Assembly: GCF_001921205.1 (NCBI RefSeq)
Contig: NZ_MSIE01000040.1
Span: 1 to 64,000, forward strand
DNA length: 64,000 nucleotides
Source of the DNA: Actinophytocola xanthii
GTDB lineage: Bacteria; Actinomycetota; Actinomycetes; Mycobacteriales; Pseudonocardiaceae
Direction of reading: 5' to 3'
Below are positions 7,472-17,800 of this stretch, piece by piece (within the stretch, counting starts at the first letter, position 1; each line of letters begins with the position of its first letter). The notes beneath the pieces were generated by a model, which saw nothing but the letters and a program-made list of their open reading frames with translations, made no database searches and had not been told where the DNA came from. The translations under genes were made by a program, and so were the position numbers.

Positions 7472-8740
7472 CTACCGTGACGGGTCGACCCGGTCGGCGG
7501 CAGGGGACAGCTCGCTCCTCCGCCGGGGACGAGCCGGCGGGCTTCGTCTGGGCCGGCCCGCCCCGAGCAGGTGCAGCAGCGGTCCGGTCATGGCCGTCGT
7601 CAGCACGGCCATGACGACCATCATCGAGTACAGCTCGGCGTCCAGGAGGCCGAGCTGGAGACCGATCGTGAGGATGATCAGCTCGGTGAGCCCGCGGGTG
7701 TTCATCAGCGCGGCCAGCACGGCGGACCCGTGCGGGTCGACACCGGTACACCGCGCCCCGAGGAACGCTCCGAGGCCCTTGCCCACGACCGCGACCACCA
7801 CGATCAGCGCCAGCTCGCCGAGGCCGGGAACGCCGATCAGGGACAGGTCCACCTCGAGCCCCGCGACGACGAAGAACACGGGCAGCAGCAGGATCGTGTT
7901 CAGCTCGCCGACGCGGGCCAGGACCGCCTCCCCCGCCTTCCCGTCGCTGCCCCGCGGCACGAGCACCCCCAGCAGGAACGACCCGAAGATGAAGTGCAGC
8001 CCGAGCCACTCGGTCGCCGCACCCGAGAGCAGCTGCCCGGCCATCAGGGTGACCAGCAGCCCCAGCGTCACCTCGCGCCCGGAGACCAGCCGGCGCAGCA
8101 GCGGCCGGACCACGCCGAGCATCACGACCAGGTAGGGCACGGCGAGCAGCAGCAGCCACTGGTCCTCGCCGAGCCCCACAACCGCCACGACGCCGGCGAG
8201 CAGCGACCAGGCCAGCACGTCGCCGACCGCCGCGCTGCTCAGAGCCACCCCGCCGAGGAAGGTCCGGCCGAGGTTTCGGTCCTCGACGATGCGGGCCAGC
8301 ACGGGCAGCGCTGTCACGGCCATCGCCACGCCCATGAACAGCACGAACCCGCCCAGGTGGGCGGTGGGCCGGCCGGCCGCCAGAACGAACGCCACGCCGG
8401 AGCCCAGCGCGAACGGCACCAGGAACGCGCCTCCCGCGACCCCCGCCGCGACCCGCCCCCGCCTGCGCAGCGCGCCGGCGTCGAGCTCGAGGCCGACCAG
8501 GAACATGAAGGTCGCAACGCCGACGTTGGCCAGGGCCGCCAGGAAGGGTCGGCTGTCCAGGGGGAACAGCCACTCGGACAGCGTCGCGCCGAGCACGCTC
8601 GGCCCGAGCAGGACCCCGGCCACGATCTCGCCGACCACCGGTGGCTGGCCGACCCTGCGCGCGAGCAGGCCGAACAGCCGAGCCAGCACGATGATCACGG
8701 CGAGGTCGAGGAGGAGGAAGGTGGCCTGGTGACTGTCCAT
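7472..8740 (-). CDS. Kef-type cation/proton antiporter (CPA2 family)
   Basis: 422 residues, almost entirely hydrophobic with about 12 membrane helices. Family signatures include GQPPVVGEIVAGVLLGPSVLG near the N terminus, FLVGLELD, and the ion-site region SSAAVGDVLAW; MNTRGLTELIIL near the C terminus is also typical. It probably exchanges Na+ or K+ for H+ across the cytoplasmic membrane. There is no TrkA/RCK regulatory domain; the C terminus ends in a short Arg/Pro-rich tail. I chose the ATG at 8740 (MDSHQATF) because homology-like hydrophobic sequence begins there. Confidence 0.88.
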   Translation of the reverse strand: MDSHQATFLLLDLAVIIVLARLFGLLARRVGQPPVVGEIVAGVLLGPSVLGATLSEWLFPLDSRPFLAALANVGVATFMFLVGLELDAGALRRRGRVAAGVAGGAFLVPFALGSGVAFVLAAGRPTAHLGGFVLFMGVAMAVTALPVLARIVEDRNLGRTFLGGVALSSAAVGDVLAWSLLAGVVAVVGLGEDQWLLLLAVPYLVVMLGVVRPLLRRLVSGREVTLGLLVTLMAGQLLSGAATEWLGLHFIFGSFLLGVLVPRGSDGKAGEAVLARVGELNTILLLPVFFVVAGLEVDLSLIGVPGLGELALIVVVAVVGKGLGAFLGARCTGVDPHGSAVLAALMNTRGLTELIILTIGLQLGLLDAELYSMMVVMAVLTTAMTGPLLHLLGAGRPRRSPPARPRRRSELSPAADRVDPSR

Positions 8741-8859
8741 GACAGTCCCATGTTGCGCGCGGTCGGGCGGGGGCTCATCTCCCCACGTGCTCATTGGACT
8801 CGACCGGGCGAACACGAGCGGGGTCCCGCCGAGCTGGCGGGTGGCCCGGACACGGCGAA

Positions 8860-8904
8860 GCCGGTCCCGTTCGAGGTGTCGGGGGCCCTGCGAACGGGAC
8901 CGGC
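8860..8904. terminator. Strong hairpin upstream of the antiporter
   Basis: GCCGGTCCCGTTCG and CGAACGGGACCGGC pair perfectly over 14 bp with a 17-base loop. It lies between the end of the secreted-protein gene (9042) and the start of the antiporter (8740), both minus strand. A terminator is plausible; an operator or attenuator for the antiporter is the alternative. Confidence 0.5.
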
Positions 8905-8992
8905 GGAGACGCCGTCGTCGGAACGAGGTGCGGCGGTGCTGTCCGCGGACTGCTGGGACCGCCGCCGTTCGGCTGGCGGCGCCGCTCGGTGG

Positions 8993-9013
8993 GCCGGCGC
9001 ACGTGGCGCCGGC
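8993..9013 (-). terminator. Hairpin after secreted-protein gene
   Basis: GCCGGCGC-ACGTG-GCGCCGGC, a perfect 8-bp stem with a 5-base loop, lies 29 bases beyond the stop at 9042 on the minus strand. It would end that transcript. The remaining sequence 8741-9041 holds no convincing gene. Confidence 0.5.
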
Positions 9014-9041
9014 TCAGTGGGACGCGCTCAGTAGGACGGGC

Positions 9042-9485
9042 TCAGCGGGGCTGGATGCCCTTCTTCGCCTCGTGGTTCCCGTTCGCCGCCACATCGAGGA
9101 TCACCCACGGGTTCACCTGGTAGGGCTCGGCGTCCGGTGGGTCGCAGGACACCAGGCCCATGGTGAACGTGTTGACCGTCTCCCCGCCGGGTTCCCCCTT
9201 GCTCCAGTCCTGGAGCCGGTTGTCGGAGCCGCAGCTCTCGTCGATGATCGTGACGTCGCCGGTCGGGTCGTCGACGTGGTAGATCTTCCCGCCCTCGACG
9301 CAGTACCGGACGGAGTGCGTGTAGGTCCACAGTGTCCGGCCGTCGGCGGTGCTCACCACCGTCTCGGTCGCCGTTCGGCTCGGGGTGTCGCAGGCCGGCT
9401 CCGGTGCCGACGGTGTCGCGGCGGCCCCCGGGGCGACACCCACGGTGAGCAGTGCCGTGGCGCAGGTCGTGATCAGAAGTCTCAT
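9042..9485 (-). CDS. Small secreted hypothetical protein
   Basis: 147 residues. The signal peptide MRLLITTCATALLTVGVAPGAAA is followed by a mature part of about 120 residues with several Cys (PACDTP, VRYCVE, ESCGSD, VSCDPP), probably disulfide-bonded. Start ATG at 9485 has GGGAGGG upstream; the longer open frame has no signal sequence at its N terminus. No family recognised. Two hairpins lie downstream. Confidence 0.7.
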   Translation of the reverse strand: MRLLITTCATALLTVGVAPGAAATPSAPEPACDTPSRTATETVVSTADGRTLWTYTHSVRYCVEGGKIYHVDDPTGDVTIIDESCGSDNRLQDWSKGEPGGETVNTFTMGLVSCDPPDAEPYQVNPWVILDVAANGNHEAKKGIQPR

Positions 9486-9568
9486 GGTGTTTTCCCTCCC
9501 TCCGCACAGTGTTGGGTCCCGGCCACGGCCGCGTCTTCGTGACTTGTGTGCAAAGTTGGGCCGCCGGT

Positions 9569-12500
9569 TCACCGGTTTTCGTGACCGGTGAGCACGGCCG
9601 ACACCTGCCGGCCCGCCACCCGGTGGTCGGTCCCGCGCAGGGCCTCGAGCGCCTTGCGCGCGTAGTCGGCGGCCTCCCGGCCGCGACCGGCCGCGGCGGA
9701 CAGCTCGGCGATCGCGTTGAGCGCCAGGGCCTCCTGCACGCGGTAGCCCGCCCAGCGCGCCGTGGCCAGCGCCTCCCGGGCGTACTCGGGGTCACCGCAG
9801 GCGAGGGCGAGCGCGGTCAACGCCTCGCACTCCGGGTACCGGTCGCCGCTGCGGCGGGCCAGGTCCAGCGCCTCGCGGAGGTGGCGCACCGCGTCCGGGA
9901 CGCTGCCGAGGCGGTGCTCCACCGTCCCAAGAGTGTGTAGTGCCTCGCTCTGGTTCCGCGGGTCGCCGATGTCGCTGGCCAGCGCGAGCGCCGAGCGGGC
10001 CTGGTCCAGCGCGGCCCCGAGGTCGCCTCGGTCGCGCAGCGTCCTTGCCCGCTGGGTGCGGGTCTCCGCCTCGCCGTAGCGGTCGCCGGCCTCGCGGTGC
10101 AGGGCCAGGGTCGTCTCGAGCAGCTCGGTGACGTCCTCGCCGAGCGCGTGCCGGATCCGCGCGAGGTTGCCGAGGTTGATCGCCTCCCCGTAGCGGGAAC
10201 CGATCCGGCGGTAGAGCTCGAGCGCCTGCGCGCAGTGCAGGGCGGCGCGGCGCAGCTCACCCCGCTCCCAGTGCACCAGGCCCAGGTTGCCCAGGGTGAC
10301 GGCCTCCCCGGCGGTATGGCCGGTGCGCCGGCTCAGCTCGAGCGCGCGGTCGAAGTGGCTGACCGCCGGTGTGAGCCGCCCGGCCTGCCAGTACACGCAC
10401 CCCAGGTTGCCGAGGACGGCGGCGTGTCCCGCGGACCATTCCGCCCGCCGGGCGAGCACCAGGGCGTGGGCGTAGTGCTCGACCGCGGGGCGGTAGCGGC
10501 TCTGCCGCTGGTACAGGTCGGCGAGGCTGAGCCGGGCGGCCGCCCGGGCCCGCTCGTCTCCCCCCGTCGTCGCGGCCTCCAGGCCGGCCTCGGCGACCGC
10601 CTGCCAGTCCAGGAAGTACTGGCAGAGCCAGAAGTACCCGCGCAGCGAGTCGGCGAGCAGCCAGGCGGCCGGGGCCGGCGACGCGTGGCGGACGGTCGCG
10701 ACGAGGTTTCCCCGCTCGGCGTCCAGCCAGTTCGAGGCGGCGGACCGGTCGGCGAACGGCGCCTCGACCGGGAGCCCTCGCGGTGCCGGGACCGGCAGCC
10801 GCAGCATGTGCGGGTAGAGCAGGCCCGCGGCCCGGTCCACCCCGTGCAGGTACCACTCGTGCAGGCGTTCGGTCGCCGCCTGCCGGACCGGCGGCGGGTC
10901 GTGCTCCTCGGTCTGCTCGACGGCGTAGCGGCGCAGCAGGTCGTGGAAGCGGAACCGGCCGGGGGTGTGCTGCTCGACGAGGTGGGCGTCGGCGAGCCGG
11001 TTCAGGTGTTGGGCGGCCTCGGCGACCGGCAGGTCGACCAGCGCCGCGGCCACCTCCTGGCCGAAGTCGGTCCCGGGCACCAGGCCGAGCAGCCGGAACA
11101 GCAGCCGCGTCCGGTCCGGTAGGGCCGCGTAGGACAGGTCGAAGGCCGTGCGCACGGCCGCCTGCTCGTCCCCGGGCACCTCGAGGGCGGCCAACGGGTT
11201 GCCCTCGCGGAGCTCCTGGACGTGGTCGGCGACGCCCCGGTAGGGCCGGTCGGCGAGGTTGGCGGCGGCGATCCGGAGCGCGAGCGGCAGGTACACGCAC
11301 AGCTTCGCGAGCTCGCCGGCGGCCTCGGGCTCGGCCGCCACCCGCTGCTCGCCCAGGATCGTCGAGAGCAGCGCCGCCGCCTCCTCCGGGGTGAGCACGT
11401 CGAGGGAGAGCTGGCGTGCCCCGTCCATAGCCACGAGGCCGCCCATCCGGTCCCGTGCGGTGACCAGCACCAGGCAGCCGGGGCTGCCCGGCAGCAGCGG
11501 GCGGACCTGGTCGGGGCGGGCCACGTTGTCGAGCACCACCAGCACCCGCCGGTCGGCCAGCATGGTCCGGTAGAGCGCCGACGCGGCCTCGAGCTCGGTC
11601 GGGACCTGCTCTGCCGGGACACCCAGCGCCCGGAGGAACTGGGCCAGCACCTCGATCGGCCGCGCCGCCGGCATCGGCGCATGGCCGCGCAGGTTCGCGT
11701 AGAGCTGCCCGTCGGCGAACCGCCCCCGCACGCGGTGGGACCAGTGCACGGCGAGTGCGGTCTTGCCGACGCCACCGGCACCGCAGACCGCCGCGATCGG
11801 CACCGCGGGGCCGGTGCCGGAAACCATCTCGTCCAGGGCGGCCAGCGCCGCCGCCCGCCCGGTGAACCCCGACACGTCCGGGGGCAGCTGGGCGGGTGCC
11901 GGCGTGGCCGCGCCCCGCCCAGGCCCCGTCGTGCCGGCCCCGCTGTCGTTGCCGTCGTCGCTGTCGTCGCTGTCGTTGCGCAGCAGCGCGCCGTGGGCGG
12001 CCCGCAGCTCCGGGCCGGGGTCCACGCCGAGCTCCTCGGCCAGCCGGTGCCGCACCTGCTGGTAGGTCTGGAAGGCCTTCGCCCGTTCGCCGACGGCGTG
12101 GTAGGCGCGGATCAGCCTGGCCTGCGCCGGTTCGTCGAGCGGTTGCTCGACCGCGGCCTCGACCAGGGCGGGCAGCACCTCGGCGGCGGTCCCGAGCTCG
12201 ATCATGGCGTCGCCGTAGCGGGCGAGCGCGACCCGGCGCTCGGCCAGCAGCGAGACCACCGTGGGGTGGTCGGCGAGGAGCGGCACGTCCACGAGGGGCG
12301 GTCCGTGCCACAGCTCGAGTGCCTCGCCGAGCAGGCGTGCCACCCGGCCGACGTCGCCGTCGCGATGGGCCGCGTTCGCCTGGGCGACCAGGCCGCGGAA
12401 CCGCGGCAGGTCGGCGCGTGCCGGGTCGACCGGCAGGGCGTACCCGCCGCGGACGTGGGGCAGCAGGTCGCTGCGGGCCCGATTGGGGCGGTCCGGTTCG

Positions 12501-12718
12501 AGCAGCCGGCGCAGGTGCTTGACGTGGGTCTGGAGCACGTTGACCGCGCTCGGCGGTGGCCGCTCGCCCCACAGCAGGTCCACCAGCGCCGAGCGGGGCA
12601 CCGGCTCGCCGCCCGCCAGGACGAGCAGGCCGAGCACCGCACGCCGCGCCGGCGGCCCGAGGTCGACCTCCTCGTCGCCGTGCCAGACCCGCAACGGCCC
12701 CAGCACCTGGATCCGCAC
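9569..12718 (-). CDS. AfsR/SARP-type regulator: DNA-binding, BTAD, NB-ARC and TPR
   Basis: 1049 residues. Residues 1-95 are an OmpR-like winged helix (VRIQVLGPLRVW, then VLQTHVKHLRRLLEP) and 95-240 the BTAD domain (LIRAYHAVGERAKAFQTYQQ). A short Asp/Ser/Asn linker is followed by an NB-ARC ATPase with P-loop GAGGVGKTAL (about 314) and the Walker B strand VLVVLDN. The C-terminal 450 residues are TPR repeats (AVLGNLGCVYWQAGRL and similar). AfsR-like proteins activate secondary-metabolism or differentiation genes from -35-overlapping heptamer repeats. GTG at 12718 has a GGAGGT site. It is divergent from a PucR-like regulator; a heptamer-type direct repeat lies between. Confidence 0.92.
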   Translation of the reverse strand: MRIQVLGPLRVWHGDEEVDLGPPARRAVLGLLVLAGGEPVPRSALVDLLWGERPPPSAVNVLQTHVKHLRRLLEPDRPNRARSDLLPHVRGGYALPVDPARADLPRFRGLVAQANAAHRDGDVGRVARLLGEALELWHGPPLVDVPLLADHPTVVSLLAERRVALARYGDAMIELGTAAEVLPALVEAAVEQPLDEPAQARLIRAYHAVGERAKAFQTYQQVRHRLAEELGVDPGPELRAAHGALLRNDSDDSDDGNDSGAGTTGPGRGAATPAPAQLPPDVSGFTGRAAALAALDEMVSGTGPAVPIAAVCGAGGVGKTALAVHWSHRVRGRFADGQLYANLRGHAPMPAARPIEVLAQFLRALGVPAEQVPTELEAASALYRTMLADRRVLVVLDNVARPDQVRPLLPGSPGCLVLVTARDRMGGLVAMDGARQLSLDVLTPEEAAALLSTILGEQRVAAEPEAAGELAKLCVYLPLALRIAAANLADRPYRGVADHVQELREGNPLAALEVPGDEQAAVRTAFDLSYAALPDRTRLLFRLLGLVPGTDFGQEVAAALVDLPVAEAAQHLNRLADAHLVEQHTPGRFRFHDLLRRYAVEQTEEHDPPPVRQAATERLHEWYLHGVDRAAGLLYPHMLRLPVPAPRGLPVEAPFADRSAASNWLDAERGNLVATVRHASPAPAAWLLADSLRGYFWLCQYFLDWQAVAEAGLEAATTGGDERARAAARLSLADLYQRQSRYRPAVEHYAHALVLARRAEWSAGHAAVLGNLGCVYWQAGRLTPAVSHFDRALELSRRTGHTAGEAVTLGNLGLVHWERGELRRAALHCAQALELYRRIGSRYGEAINLGNLARIRHALGEDVTELLETTLALHREAGDRYGEAETRTQRARTLRDRGDLGAALDQARSALALASDIGDPRNQSEALHTLGTVEHRLGSVPDAVRHLREALDLARRSGDRYPECEALTALALACGDPEYAREALATARWAGYRVQEALALNAIAELSAAAGRGREAADYARKALEALRGTDHRVAGRQVSAVLTGHENR

Positions 12719-12819
12719 CCCGGCCCCACCTCCGGCCGCTCCACATCGCCGTCGAGGCCCCCGCACCGTCGTCAGGTCCCGACGTAACCAGCAATCGGCG
12801 GGAGTCGCAAGGAATTCCC

Positions 12820-12839
12820 GTCCAGTCGTTGTCCAGTCG
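12820..12839. promoter_or_regulatory. 11-bp-spaced direct repeat between divergent regulators
   Basis: GTCCAGTCG occurs twice with an 11-base period (12820-12828 and 12831-12839), one helical turn apart. This is the geometry expected for SARP/BTAD regulators. It lies 37 bases before the 12876 start and about 100 bases before the AfsR-like gene. Confidence 0.45.
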
Positions 12840-12875
12840 GACGGGGCACCCTACCCGCGCGAGGAGGTATGCGAC

Positions 12876-14069
12876 GTGACTGGTCTGTTCACCGTGCTGC
12901 GCCAGCGGGTGGATCGCAACGCGAAGCGCGCGGTCGAGGTCTACACGAACGAGCTGGCCGACTTCCGGGCCGCGGCGGCCAAGCCGACCGTCCGGGCCGG
13001 AATGTTGGACTTCGCCGTGCTGCTGCGTCGGCGGGAGGCCGAGCTGGCCGCGGACGGGGCGCCCTTCGAGGCCACCGACCTGGCCTCGCTCACCGCGTTC
13101 GGCGCCGAACGCGGCGCGCAGGGGGTGTCCCTGGCCGACCAGCGGGGCGTGCTGCTGCTCCACTCGATGCTGACCCTGCGCGAGATCCAGGAGGTGGCCG
13201 CCCCCAACCAGCTCGACCACCTGATGGCCATGCTCGCCTGGCTGCCGACCAACGGCCTGGCCGCCCAGCAGGCCTACACCAGGGGGTACCTGGCCGGGCA
13301 GAAGAAGTGCCTGCCGGTGGTGAACAGGTTCGCCGAGCTCGCGAAGGCGTTGCTCGAGGACAGCGTGCTGGCCGCCGACCTGGCGGAGAGCCTCGAGCTG
13401 CGCCTGGCGCAACGCCACCTCGTCCTGGTGATGCGGGTGCTCGGCATGCCCTTCGCGGCGGGCGACGGGCGGCGTGACCAGGTGGTCGACCTGCTGCTGC
13501 GTCGCGAGCGGGTGCCGATGGCCTGGTACGAGCCGGACGAGCTGGTGGCCGTGCTTCCCGCCGACGATCCGAACGGCGGCACGAACGGCGGCACGAACGG
13601 CGGCGAGCAGCTCGAACACCGCGCGCTGACGCTGGCCCGCGAGTTCGCGGAGCTGGTCGACCGGCCCTGCTCGACCGGGGCGGCGCAGGGCCCGACCGGG
13701 GCTCTCGGGGAGACCCTGACACTCGCCAGGCGGGTCAACCGGGTGTCGCCGCCGGAGACGGTGCCCAGCCACATACCCACGCTGCGGGACGTGTTCGTGG
13801 AGCTGGGCGTGACCGAGCTCCCCCAGGTCGACGAGTGGCTGCGGGACCTGGCCCGCCGGCTCGCGGCCGGACCCGACCTGGTGCGCACCCTGGACGCGTT
13901 CTACCGGCACGACATGAACCGGCTCAACACGGCGGGCGAGTTACGGATCCACCCGAGGACGCTGGACTACCGCCTGCACCGGGTCCGCGAGCTGGTCGGC
14001 CTGGAACCGGCGTCGACACGGGGTGTCCGCACGCTCAGCGCCGCCGTGGCCCGCCTACGGGCGGGGTGA
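12876..14069 (+). CDS. PucR-like helix-turn-helix regulator
   Basis: 397 residues. The last 60 residues carry the PucR/CdaR C-terminal HTH: LVRTLDAFYRHDMNRLNTAGEL, then HPRTLDYRLHRVRELVG. The N-terminal 300 residues are helical with no recognised sensor domain. Residues 232-244 contain an (NGGT)n run coded by three 12-base repeats. GTG at 12876 follows GAGGAGG. It is divergent from the AfsR-like gene, and its last 15 bases overlap the convergent VOC gene. Family members usually regulate carbon, nitrogen or differentiation genes; the target here is unknown. Confidence 0.8.
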   Translation: MTGLFTVLRQRVDRNAKRAVEVYTNELADFRAAAAKPTVRAGMLDFAVLLRRREAELAADGAPFEATDLASLTAFGAERGAQGVSLADQRGVLLLHSMLTLREIQEVAAPNQLDHLMAMLAWLPTNGLAAQQAYTRGYLAGQKKCLPVVNRFAELAKALLEDSVLAADLAESLELRLAQRHLVLVMRVLGMPFAAGDGRRDQVVDLLLRRERVPMAWYEPDELVAVLPADDPNGGTNGGTNGGEQLEHRALTLAREFAELVDRPCSTGAAQGPTGALGETLTLARRVNRVSPPETVPSHIPTLRDVFVELGVTELPQVDEWLRDLARRLAAGPDLVRTLDAFYRHDMNRLNTAGELRIHPRTLDYRLHRVRELVGLEPASTRGVRTLSAAVARLRAG

Positions 14070-14453
14070 CCCGAGGGCGCGCCGAGGTTCCGACCGCAGG
14101 ACGCAGAACTCGTTGCCCTCCGGGTCGGCCAGGACGACGAAGCTCTCGGTGCCGGTCTGGCCGATGTCGACGTGGCGGGCGCCCAACGCGACCAGCCGCT
14201 CGACCTCGCGGTCCACGTCGCCGTCCACGGGGCGGAGGTCGAGGTGGTTGTGGTTCTTGCCGTGCTTGGGTTCGCCGGTCTTCTGCAGCCACAACGTGGG
14301 CACCTCGGGCGGGGCGTCGGAGGACGGGAGCAGCTTCGCCGAGCCGTCCTCGCCGCGGTCCACGTGGTGGTAGCCCAGGGCCTGGGACCAGAAGTCGACC
14401 ATCCGGTCGGTGTCCCGCACGTCCACTGTCCACTGCGCGAATCGAACCGTCAT
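14055..14453 (-). CDS. VOC family (glyoxalase/bleomycin-resistance-like) protein
   Basis: 132 residues forming one VOC domain. RFAQWTVDVRDTDRMVDFWSQ opens the first beta-alpha-beta module and HNHLDLRPVDGDVDREVERL the second; the family-typical end VVLADPEGNEFCVL is present. Metal ligands are plausible (His of HNHLDL, Glu of GNEFCV). Substrate unknown. It overlaps the PucR-like gene by 15 bases tail to tail. Confidence 0.8.
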   Translation of the reverse strand: MTVRFAQWTVDVRDTDRMVDFWSQALGYHHVDRGEDGSAKLLPSSDAPPEVPTLWLQKTGEPKHGKNHNHLDLRPVDGDVDREVERLVALGARHVDIGQTGTESFVVLADPEGNEFCVLRSEPRRALGSPRP

Positions 14454-14556
14454 CGTCCGGGCTTACCCCTCCCGCCCGGGCGGTAACTCGATACGGGGTC
14501 GCCCCCGTTTCGGGCCGCGGTGAACGGGTAGCCGCCGGACACGGGAGGGGATGGAC

Positions 14557-14889
14557 ATGGCACACGAAGAACTGCCGCTGGCCGACTACGACCAGCTCGC
14601 GATCGGGGACCTGCGCCACCGGATCCGGTCCCTGGACGAGGGACAGCTGCGCGCGGTCCTCGACCACGAACGCGCGCACGGCAACCGCGTCCCGGTGCTG
14701 GAGCTGCTCGACGCCCGGCTCGCGGACCTGACCGCCGGGGCCGAGCCGTCTCCGGGCGACCCGGCGCGCGCCCCCGAGGTGTCCGGCACATCGGGTGGCT
14801 CACCCGTGCAGCCCTCGACGGCGGCCGAGTCCAACACGCCGCTGCGCCACGGCGTCGCGGGGCAGACCCCCGCCCGCGGCCGACCCTAG
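14557..14889 (+). CDS. Small conserved actinobacterial protein (DUF8129-like)
   Basis: 110 residues. The first 60 (LPLADYDQLAIGDLRHRIRSLDE, then LLDARLADL) match a short helical domain found in many actinobacterial proteins, including mycobacterial lipid-droplet-associated ones. The rest is a low-complexity Pro/Ser/Gly tail. ATG at 14557 is preferred over 14551 because GGGAGGGG sits at the right distance only for the second ATG. It converges with the surface-protein gene and overlaps it by 4 bases. Confidence 0.6.
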   Translation: MAHEELPLADYDQLAIGDLRHRIRSLDEGQLRAVLDHERAHGNRVPVLELLDARLADLTAGAEPSPGDPARAPEVSGTSGGSPVQPSTAAESNTPLRHGVAGQTPARGRP

Positions 14890-17800
14890 GGCACGTCCCT
14901 GCCCCGTCGCCGGCGGGTGGTGGCGGTGACCAGCGCACCGCCGGCGAGCAGCAGGCCCGCGGCGAGACCGACGAGCCAGCCGGCCCGGGTGCCCGTGTAG
15001 GCGAGCTGCGTCCGGACGGTGTCGACCGTCGGCGGGAGCTGGGGAGCGGGCTTCTCGGGCGTGCCGATCGGGAGCTTGGCGTACACCGGCACGGCGGACA
15101 TGACGCTGAGCTGGACCGGCGCGGAGACCGCGCCGGTGACCGGGTCGGTGCCGATGCAGGAGTACTGGCCGTAGGGCAGCCGGTTCAGGGTGAACCCGCC
15201 GTCCGCGCCGGCGGTGATGTCCATGCGGACGTCATCGTCGGTGTTCATGGTGTCGTCGAAGCCTGCCCAGAGGCAGGTGACCTCGGCGCTGGCGATGGGG
15301 GCGCCGGTGACACTGTCGACGATCGTGCCGCCCAGCGCGCCGCTGCCGACCCCCGCGAAGTCGGCCTCCGCGGCGGCGCCGGTCACCGACACCTCGACGG
15401 TCCAGTCGGCGCTGCCGTCGCTGTCTGAGGTGTAGGCGAAGCCGGCGGCCACGACCGAGGCCCTGACCGTGTAGTCGCCGGGCGGGACGTCGGTGAAGCG
15501 GTAGCTGCCGTCGGCGGCTGTCGTCGTGGCCAGCTCGGTGTCGGTCGCCGCGGCCCCGAACGCCGCCGGGCCGGCCGCGGCCGCGGGGCGCAGCGTCACG
15601 CTGACGCCCGGCAGGGGCCACTCGGTGGCCTCGCGCCGACCGTTGACGTTGCGGTCGAACCACACCACGCCGGTGACTGTCGCCACCGGGTCGACGGGCT
15701 CGGGTGGCTCGGTGGAGGACGGTGGCGAGGACGCGGACGTCTCCGTCGGGGACGACGTGCTCGACGGAGCGCTCGGGGACGTGCTCGACGGAGCGCTGGA
15801 CGACGTGCTCGAGGAGGGCGCGCTGGACGACGAGGACGGCGTGCTGGACGAGGTGGTCTCGCTCGTGGAGGTCGTCTCCGTGGGCGAGGTGGTCTCCGTA
15901 GTGGACGTCGTCTCCGTGGTGGACGTCGTCTCCGTGGTCGACGTGGTCTCCGTGGTCGACGTGGTCTCCGTGGTCTCCGTGGTCGACGTGGTCTCCGTCG
16001 TCTCCGTCGAGGTCGTTCCGGTCGTCGAGGTCGTCTCGGTCGTGGAGGTCGTCTCCGTGGAGGTGGGCTCGGTGGTCGTGGTGGTGGTGGTGGTCGTCGT
16101 GCCGGGGGCGAGCGGGGTCGCCGTGCCGTCCTCCGCGGTCAGGGGGCCCGTCGCCCCCGGTGAGACCGCGGTGGCGGTTCCCCACGACGTCCACTCCCCC
16201 GCGGCCTCATCGGCCGGGGTCACCCGGTGCGTTCCCGTGCAGTCGGTGTGCTCGCCGGGCGCCAGCTGGGTTGCGGCGCAGGCCAGCTCCGTCCCGTCGG
16301 CGAGGGTCACGGCGACCTGGCGCAGCGTCGTGTTACCGGTGTTCGCCGGGGTGTAGGTCAGGGCGATCTCACCGGCCGCGAGCACCGCGGCGGCCTCGAG
16401 CGCCAGGCCGGGAACCCGGGCGAGCGCCACGTCGACCGACGCGGCGTCGTCGACCGGTCCGGCCACGCTGCTCGCGGTCACGGACACCGCGCGCCCGACC
16501 GTGCCGGCGTCGACCTCGGCCTGGGTGAGCGTGTGGTCGCTCGTGCAGTCGGTGCTCGCGCCGACGGCGAGCTCAGCCACCGGGCAGACGGTGCCGGCAC
16601 CGGCGGTGAGCTCGTCCAACGCCACGTCGCCGGTGTTGGTCACCGTCCACGTCCACGTGATCGTCCGCCCCGCCCTCGGCACGGCGCCCGGGTCCGGCGC
16701 CGTCCCGCGCACGGACAGCTCCGGCCGCGGGTCGGGTGCCGCCACCGTGAGCTCCACAGTGGACTCGACCCAGCGGTGGGAGACCGGGTCGGTGACGCGG
16801 TAGGTGAACGTGTCCGTCCCGACGTAGTCCGGGGCCGGCGTGTAGCCGAGGTTCTCGTCCACGTCGCCGTGCTCGGCGGCGGTGCGCACGGTGACCACGC
16901 AGCCCGCGCAGGTCGGCGCGGACGGCGGGGTGACGGCCACCGGCTGGTTCACCGGGACGGTCAGCCGCAGCACGGGCGGCGTGACCAGGACGCGCACGGT
17001 CGAGGTCGCGGTCCGCTCGCCGTCGCCGGCGGTGTAGGTGAACGTGGCCAGCCCGGAGAACTCCGCCGGCGGCCGCCAGTCGACCCGGCCGTCGACGACC
17101 GACGCGGTCCCGTAGTCGGCGGCCCCCACCGACTGGAGCACACAGCCCTGGCACTCGTCGTTGGCGAGCACGTCCAGACCGCTGACCACGGCGCCGTAGG
17201 CGGCGGTCGTCGAGTCCGGTCGCGCGTCGTTGACCTCCACGGTCAGCATCGCGGCCGCCGAGTGGCCGGTGACGGGGTCGGTGACGGTGTAGGGGACGGT
17301 CACCGTGCCGCTCCACCCGGCCGCCGGAACCACCCGGATGCCACCCGGCACGACGTCGACGGTCGCGGACCCGGTCACGGCACCGGTGCTCGTCGTGCAG
17401 GACGTGCAGGAGTCGTTGGCCAGCACGTCGACCACGACGGGCGTGCCCACCGCGGTGAACGCGCTGTCGTCGGCCGCGACCGGGGTGACCGTGAGGTCGA
17501 CCTCGGTGCTGGCGAACGCGCCGGTCACCGGGTCGGTCGCGGTGTAGCGGAGCGTGTCGGTACCGCTGAACCCGGGCGCCGCGCGGTAGACGAGCCGCGA
17601 GCGCACGTCGACCACGACCGCGCCGTGCGCGGGGTCGGTGGCCACCGAGACCGTGCAGCCGGCGCAGGAGTCGTTGGCCAGCACGGACACCGCGACCGGC
17701 GCGGGGCCGGCGGTGGTCGCCCGGTCCGCCGCGAGCAGTGGCGCCTGCGCCACGTCCACGGTCACGGTTCCGGTGAGGACATTGCCCGAGCCGTCCACGG

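Noticed and set aside
10257-13910. Minus-strand open frame of 1217 codons
   Set aside because: It covers both the AfsR-like and PucR-like genes in another frame and has the composition of a shadow.
14886-14900. AGGGCACGTCC at the end of the surface-protein gene, matching the repeat end
   Set aside because: Only 11 bases match and they code for the natural C-terminal residues; a chance match is more likely.
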